A stretch of 25,000 nucleotides of DNA from Neocallimastix lanati (nom. inval.). Lineage: Eukaryota; Neocallimastigomycota; Neocallimastigomycetes; Neocallimastigales; Neocallimastigaceae. The notes below the pieces were generated by a model. It did no database searches and was not told where the DNA came from. It saw nothing but the letters and a program-made list of their open reading frames with translations. The stretch spans positions 325,001 through 350,000 of the forward strand of contig JACVTC010000006.1 of the NCBI GenBank assembly GCA_016946835.1, read 5' to 3'. Made by a program: the position numbers and the translations under genes. Positions 19,288-25,000 of this stretch are shown one piece after another; within the stretch, counting starts at the first letter, position 1, and the number at the start of each line of letters is the position of its first letter.

Positions 19288-19329
19288 GTAATAATAATAA
19301 TAGTAATAGTAGTAGTAGTAGTAGTAGTA
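19244..19329. repeat. AAT run grading into AGT units
   Basis: A TAA/AAT run acquires scattered G and ends in about eight tandem GTA units. The gradient suggests point mutation in an AAT array followed by expansion of the mutated unit. Confidence 0.85.
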
Positions 19330-19826
19330 AAAATTAACAATATTAGTAATAATAAAAATAATATTTTATGATATTTCAATATAATATTAAAAATTCTTAT
19401 ATCATAATTATTATTATTATATACTTTATTCTTTATTCAATAATGAAAATATATAATATTATTTATTTCTTTTTTTTTTTTTTATAATATATTATATTAT
19501 GATCATATGAATATTACCATTATTACATATTATTTAATTATGATATTAATAACATAAAATATTATTAATATTGTCTTACATATATATAAAATAGATATAT
19601 AGCAAAAAGAAAAAATAAAAAAAAATCGAAATAATTAATTTTCTTTTATTTTTAGTATTGGGTTTATAAATATAAAGCCATTAAGATTTCAACAAATAAT
19701 AAATAGGATTAATCACATATTTATCATATTTATACTAAATTTCATTTAAATTTTTAATACATTTTATTATTAACTATTATTATTATTTTAAATATTTAAA
19801 AATGTTTATTTTTATTATTTATTTAA

Positions 19827-20250
<424 letters not shown>

Positions 20251-21314
20251 AAATTTCCCCTATTTAAATATAGGTTTAAGTAACTCTTTAACAATTATTT
20301 TTAATCTCATGCCAACTAACCCACAAAGCAAATTTATTTATAAAAATTTTGGGGTTTATTGTTATATTTTTTTAAAAATAATAATAATTATAATAATAAT
20401 AATAATTAAATAAAAATATAAAATATAAAATATAAATAAAATTATTTATTAATAATCAATTTAATAGAAAATTGAATAGTTTTATACAGTCTAAAATATA
20501 ATGATTATTCTATTTTTAAATGTCAGTATATAAAAAAGGTTTTTTTTTTAAAAAAAAAAGATATAATAATAAATGTATTAATTATTATTGTTTTAATAAT
20601 AACATATTTTTAATTTATAGTTTATTATTCACAGTTTGTTATAAATAATCAACACAAAAACAAAACAAAACAAACCGAAAAAGTATCTTTATTATTTAAT
20701 ATTTTAGTTTTTATAAAAATAATAATTTTCCATATTCATAAAAAAATAGAAATAGAAATAGAAATAGAAATAAATAATACAAATAATAATAATACAAATA
20801 ATAATAATAATAATAATAATAATATATAATAATATATAAATAATTCAAAAATAAAAATATACAAAGTATACAAATAAAAAAAAAAAAAAACTATTAATTA
20901 TTATTTTAATTCTTTTTATCGTAGTATCTGTTTATCATTATAATTAAAATTATTTAAGGATTAAGATTTGCATTATTAATGAAATTATCATATTACAATA
21001 TTTTATTTATATATATATGTATAAATATATTTTTTATTTATTTTCATCATTTTCACCATCATAGAAATTAAAATTAATAAAAATAAATAATGAAAATAAA
21101 AAAAAAAAAAAAAAAAAAAAAAGAAGTCTTATTTTAAGATTAATTAATATGGAAAAAATAAACTTTATTTAATATAATTAAAAAAAAAAAAAACTATTAA
21201 TTGGAATAAAATAAAAAATGAAAAATGAAAAAAAAAAATTCCTATTTCAATGATAAAATATAAAATAAAATAAAATAAATAGGATGCCCAACAACAAATG
21301 ACTTTTTTATGTTT

Positions 21315-21319
<5 letters not shown>

Positions 21320-21357
<38 letters not shown>
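21320..21357. repeat. 38-base poly-T tract
   Basis: An uninterrupted T run follows TTTTCCTC, giving a longer pyrimidine-only segment. It could be the reversed poly-A tail of an old retrocopy, but no recognisable insert lies next to it. Confidence 0.85.
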
Positions 21358-21359
<2 letters not shown>

Positions 21360-22039
21360 TATTCATATATTTATTTATTGTTTGTTTGTTTTTTAAAGAA
21401 AAAAAAAAAAAAGGTTATAATTAATTGTCAAATTCTATTAAGTTTTTTAAGTATTTTTGAATTGCAAGATCGTTAATATTAAATAATAAATATGTAAAAA
21501 ATTATTGAAATTAGCAATAAAAAGTAAAAAAAATAAAAAATAAAAAAAATAAAAATTCAAATATATATAAATTATAAAATTTTTTAAAAAGAATTAATAA
21601 AAACTATTTATAATATATAAAAAAGCATTTTATTATTATAATAATAATTAATAATAATAATAATAATTAATTAATAATAATTAATTAATAATAATTATCT
21701 AAAAATAATATTTTTTAATAAAATAATAAAAATACTAAATTATAATAAATAAATGATTGATGTATTATACTTTTGATAATAATAATTAATAATAATTAAA
21801 AATGAAAAAAAATAATAATAATAATAATAATAATTATATGATTTAATAAATTTTATTAAGCAAATAATTAGTATACAATACTGCTATGGATAATAATTAA
21901 TTATTATATAAAATAAAAAAAAAAATTAAATTAAAAAAAAGTATATAATAAATATAAATTATTTTAAATTTTCATCATTACTATCATTATTTTAATTAGG
22001 ATAAATTAATAGATAGATTTTTTTTTTTTTTTGTTAAAT

Positions 22040-22740
22040 ATATATATCAATATAATATTCGTATACCCTCCTCTTTGTATAATAATAAAAATAATGATTA
22101 ATGGTAATGATAATAATAATATATATCATAATGTTTAATTATTATCTTAGTGCTATTATTATCTTCATTGACCTTTATTATGAACAAAACTTTACTTATT
22201 TTTTATGTATTTCCATATTAAAAAAAAAAATTGAATTGCACCATTTTTAATTACTCTTTTTTTTTTTTTTTTTTTATATCCTAATAATTATCTTTTATTA
22301 ACTGTACATATTCAGTTCTCATTATGGCATTTCCTCTTTTTTTTTTCTTTTTTTTTTTTTTTATTTTGTCTTCTTTTTACTTTATTATAATATTATTAGG
22401 ATTATTGGTAACTATAAACGTTACCTTCATTTGGTTTTTTTTTTTTTTTTTTTTTTATTTTATTTTTTTTTATTTTTATTATATTTAATAATATTACTAT
22501 GAATTTGAGTTTATAAGTAAATTTTATTTTAATTCTTCTTGTTTTATGGCTACTCCAAATATTTTTTAGGTTTATTTTGCCTAAAGTTCTAAACAAAAAA
22601 TTTTTTTTCATTTTTTTTTTACAGTTGCTGAAATTAAAAATTTTATAAAAAAATAATATATTTATACATATATTACAATATATTACAATATACTAAATTT
22701 ATATTTGACTCCAGATTGAAACTTTCAAAATTTTATTTTT
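22040..22740 (-). pseudogene. Possible decayed coding patch (very tentative)
   Basis: This patch has more mixed codon-like sequence than the surrounding spacer. On the minus strand short open segments read like protein, for example KRGNAIMRTEYVQLIKDNY (about 22342-22286), KRVIKNGAIQ (about 22260-22231) and KVLFIIKVNEDNNSTK (about 22192-22145). Each is broken by stops, frame changes or poly-T tracts. A 69-codon open frame with ATG also lies at 22611-22402. No family is recognised and no splicing scheme joins the pieces convincingly. It may be an old gene fragment or simply less repetitive spacer. Confidence 0.2.
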
Positions 22741-23198
22741 TATTTTTAAATGTCTTCATTCAATTAAAATATTTATTTATAATATATTAATAATATAAAG
22801 CAATTTATGCAATATACAATGAATACATATATTAATGAATTATTCCTAAAATATTAAAAACACATATATTCCAATGTATTTGTGAATATATTATAATATA
22901 TGTTTTATAATAATAATTAAATATTAACTAATACATTAGCATTTATTCAATATGAATAAATGTAGGAGTATCTATTTATAATATATTAGTGTATATTCCA
23001 TTATATGTAAATAGTAAAATTTATTTATATAGAATGAATATAAAATAAAAATGATTAATAAATAGAATATTATAAATAAATATAATAAATATAATTATTA
23101 TAAATAAATAATATATTATTTAATATAAATTATTATATATTCCTATATTTCTTGATTTTGATAATTATAAAAATATTTATTTATTTATTTTTATAATT

Positions 23199-23201
<3 letters not shown>

Positions 23202-23262
<61 letters not shown>

Positions 23263-23264
23263 TT
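23202..23264. repeat. ATTT tetranucleotide run, about 15 copies
   Basis: An exact TTTA/ATTT repeat lies in intergenic DNA, flanked by further TTATTTA-like sequence. It is the third such run in the window. Confidence 0.9.
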
Positions 23265-24018
23265 ATAATTTGTATAATAATTATTATGATTTATTATTAA
23301 TTATTATTTATTATTATTCACTGAAAAGATTAATATTTATTATTTAATAATTATTAATAATTATTAAATAAAAATTAATTATTATTTAAAATTGAATATT
23401 TATTATTCAATATTATTATAAATATAATAATTTTTATTTTATTCTTTTTTTTTTTTTTAATATATAAAGAAAAATTTTTAATGGTAAATTTAAACATTTT
23501 TAATTTTTTTTTTTTTTTTTTTAGTTATTTCATCTTTTTTTTTTTTTTTTTTTTATTTTATTTTATATAATTTTATCATTTATTTAATAAAATAAAACAA
23601 ACAAAAGATAAAGAAGGAATAAAAAAGAAAGAAAAAGAAAATAAGAAATAAAAGATTAGTGAATATATATATTATTAAAAAAAAAAAAAAAAGTTATATA
23701 TATTATTTTCTTTAAAAAAGGGGGAATTTATCTGATTAGATCCTTTTTTTTAAAAAAAATATTAAATTCTTAATTTATATATATAATCTATTCTTTTTAT
23801 TTTATATATATATAAATAGAAAGAATATTTTTATATCATTTTAATTTATACTTCTAAAATATACCAAATCAATTAAATTTTTACTATTTATTATTATATA
23901 CCAATATTCACTTTTATCTTTTATATATATATGTAATTTTGAAATTTCATCAATTTTTTTTTTTTTACCTATTTTTTTAAATAGTATTATTCTTATTAAA
24001 TTATTTTATAATATATTT

Positions 24019-24025
<7 letters not shown>

Positions 24026-24053
<28 letters not shown>
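24026..24053. repeat. 28-base poly-A tract preceded by T-tract
   Basis: A T10 run passes directly into 28 A. The T/A junction can form a short foldback. No coding content. Confidence 0.8.
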
Positions 24054-24055
<2 letters not shown>

Positions 24056-24067
24056 ATTATTAAAACT

Positions 24068-24099
24068 ATTATATGAATATATATATTTATTCATATAAT
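24068..24099. repeat. Inverted repeat, 12-bp arms
   Basis: ATTATATGAATA (24068-24079) and its reverse complement TATTCATATAAT (24088-24099) flank an 8-base AT loop. With so little G/C in the arms, chance cannot be excluded. Confidence 0.6.
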
Positions 24100-24291
24100 T
24101 CTTTAATAAAATATACCTTTGGTGTAAAAGCAATAAATTATTATATTTATTACTTATCCACCTTTTATTATTATTACTAAATAATATTAACTTTTATTTT
24201 TTATTTTGTATCTTCAGTACTAAATATATATATATAAATTTATATATTTATATATATATATATATATATTAAAAAAAAAAAAAAAAAAAGC

Positions 24292-24310
24292 AAAGGAAAC
24301 AGTTTTCAAA
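24292..24310. repeat. 19-base dispersed motif, copy B
   Basis: AAAGGAAACAGTTTTCAAA follows an A-tract, as does its relative at 6820-6838. It is about 550 bp upstream of the right-edge gene start. Confidence 0.4.
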
Positions 24311-24371
24311 TATCGATTCAATTATATTCTTATCAATATCATTTCCTAATCTCTAACAGTGTATATCTTTT

Positions 24372-24402
<31 letters not shown>

Positions 24403-24496
24403 ACTTATTGTAAAAATTAATACTACTACTACTAATAATAATAATAATAATAAATGTTTTTAAAAATATACCACTTTTATTATTAAAGAACAAAGT

Positions 24497-24523
24497 AAAA
24501 AAAAAAAAAAAAAAAAGAGAGAG

Positions 24524-24557
<34 letters not shown>

Positions 24558-24596
24558 ATATAAAGAATATAAAGATATCAATATCATAAAATAAAA

Positions 24597-24646
<50 letters not shown>
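24497..24646. repeat. Purine-rich stretch ending in 48 A, upstream of the right-edge gene
   Basis: A 62-base purine-only run (A tract, GAGAGAG, A tract) is followed by AT-rich sequence and then by 48 consecutive A (24599-24646). It ends about 214 bp before the start codon at 24860. Long dA:dT tracts exclude nucleosomes, so a promoter role is possible but not shown. Confidence 0.8.
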
Positions 24647-24647
<1 letters not shown>

Positions 24648-24859
24648 AGGAAATGAAATTTTTATTAAGAAAAGTATATATAAAAAAATCAAATTTTATA
24701 ATAAATATCTACATCAAAGCATAAAAATTATAAAATATTTAAAATTATATATTTTTATTTATATTTTTTAATTAAAGTTAATAGAATAATATTTTTTATC
24801 AAGTATCTATAACAAATTAAATTATTAACCAACATCTAAATAAATCATAAAAGAATAGA

Positions 24860-25000
24860 ATGGGGTTATTCTCATTTTTTAATCAATTTAATAATACTTC
24901 AGATATTAAAGATGACGAAAATAATTTAACTCATAATTTAAAGAAAAACAGAGATAAACAAATCTCTTATGAAAATCTATGTTGTTCAAATATTCCTAAG
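24860..25000 (+). CDS. Unidentified protein, N-terminal 47 codons (cut by right edge)
   Basis: An open frame starts at the ATG at 24860 and runs to the window edge without a stop. An in-frame TAA four codons upstream (24848-24850) makes this the first possible start. G and C rise sharply here compared with the spacer, as in the other exons. The protein starts MGLFSFFNQFNNTSDIK and continues with a hydrophilic Asn/Asp/Lys-rich segment ending in ENLCCSNIPK. Gly2 could allow N-myristoylation, but the usual Ser/Thr is one position off (Ser5 instead of residue 6), so this is weak. No domain is visible in the short part available and I do not recognise the family. Confidence 0.65.
   Translation, partial: MGLFSFFNQFNNTSDIKDDENNLTHNLKKNRDKQISYENLCCSNIPK

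Noticed and set aside
24483-24692. 69-codon minus-strand open frame rich in Phe
   Set aside because: It is the reverse of the poly-A and purine tracts, not a gene.

Overview
The window looks like nuclear DNA of an intron-rich, extremely AT-rich eukaryote. The spacers are built almost entirely of A/T homopolymers, TA, TTA, TTTA and 7-base microsatellites. G and C cluster in the exons, and all 23 introns I could place are short to medium GT-AG introns (85 to 427 bp). An anaerobic gut fungus (Neocallimastigomycota) is the best fit: extreme AT bias, a conserved ribosome-biogenesis gene cut by seven introns, and a multi-intron TKL kinase. Dictyostelids share the AT bias but usually have far fewer introns per gene. 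This lineage call is inference.

Four protein genes are supported. (1) Positions 1-828, minus strand: the 5' part of a gene running off the left edge, encoding a protein with an N-terminal membrane anchor and a Ser/Asn/Asp/Glu-rich tail; function not recognised. (2) Positions 7782-12803, plus strand: a 17-exon gene for a 786-residue TKL protein kinase, resembling the LIM-kinase/TESK group in its catalytic domain, with a long Ser/Pro/His-rich linker and a C-terminal zinc-binding C1 domain. (3) Positions 14072-17196, plus strand: an 8-exon gene for a 389-residue KRR1 protein, the KH-domain small-subunit processome factor. (4) Positions 24860-25000, plus strand: the first 47 codons of an unidentified gene cut by the right edge.

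The spacers at 829-7781 and 17197-24859 (about 7 and 7.7 kb) show no convincing gene, tRNA or other RNA gene. They hold a near-perfect 274-bp tandem duplication, a 37-bp duplication, two arrays of the 7-base unit TTATTTA with higher-order structure, an uninterrupted 140-copy ATT array, several perfect inverted repeats, and one patch (22040-22740) of less simple sequence that could be a decayed gene. The kinase and KRR1 genes are tandem, 1.27 kb apart, and nothing suggests that they are functionally linked.

I found no convincing new multi-gene system. The most interesting items are the kinase-C1 architecture, its 12- and 18-nt microexons, its run of phase-1 introns, a 3' splice site preceded by 42 A, and several structured non-coding repeats.
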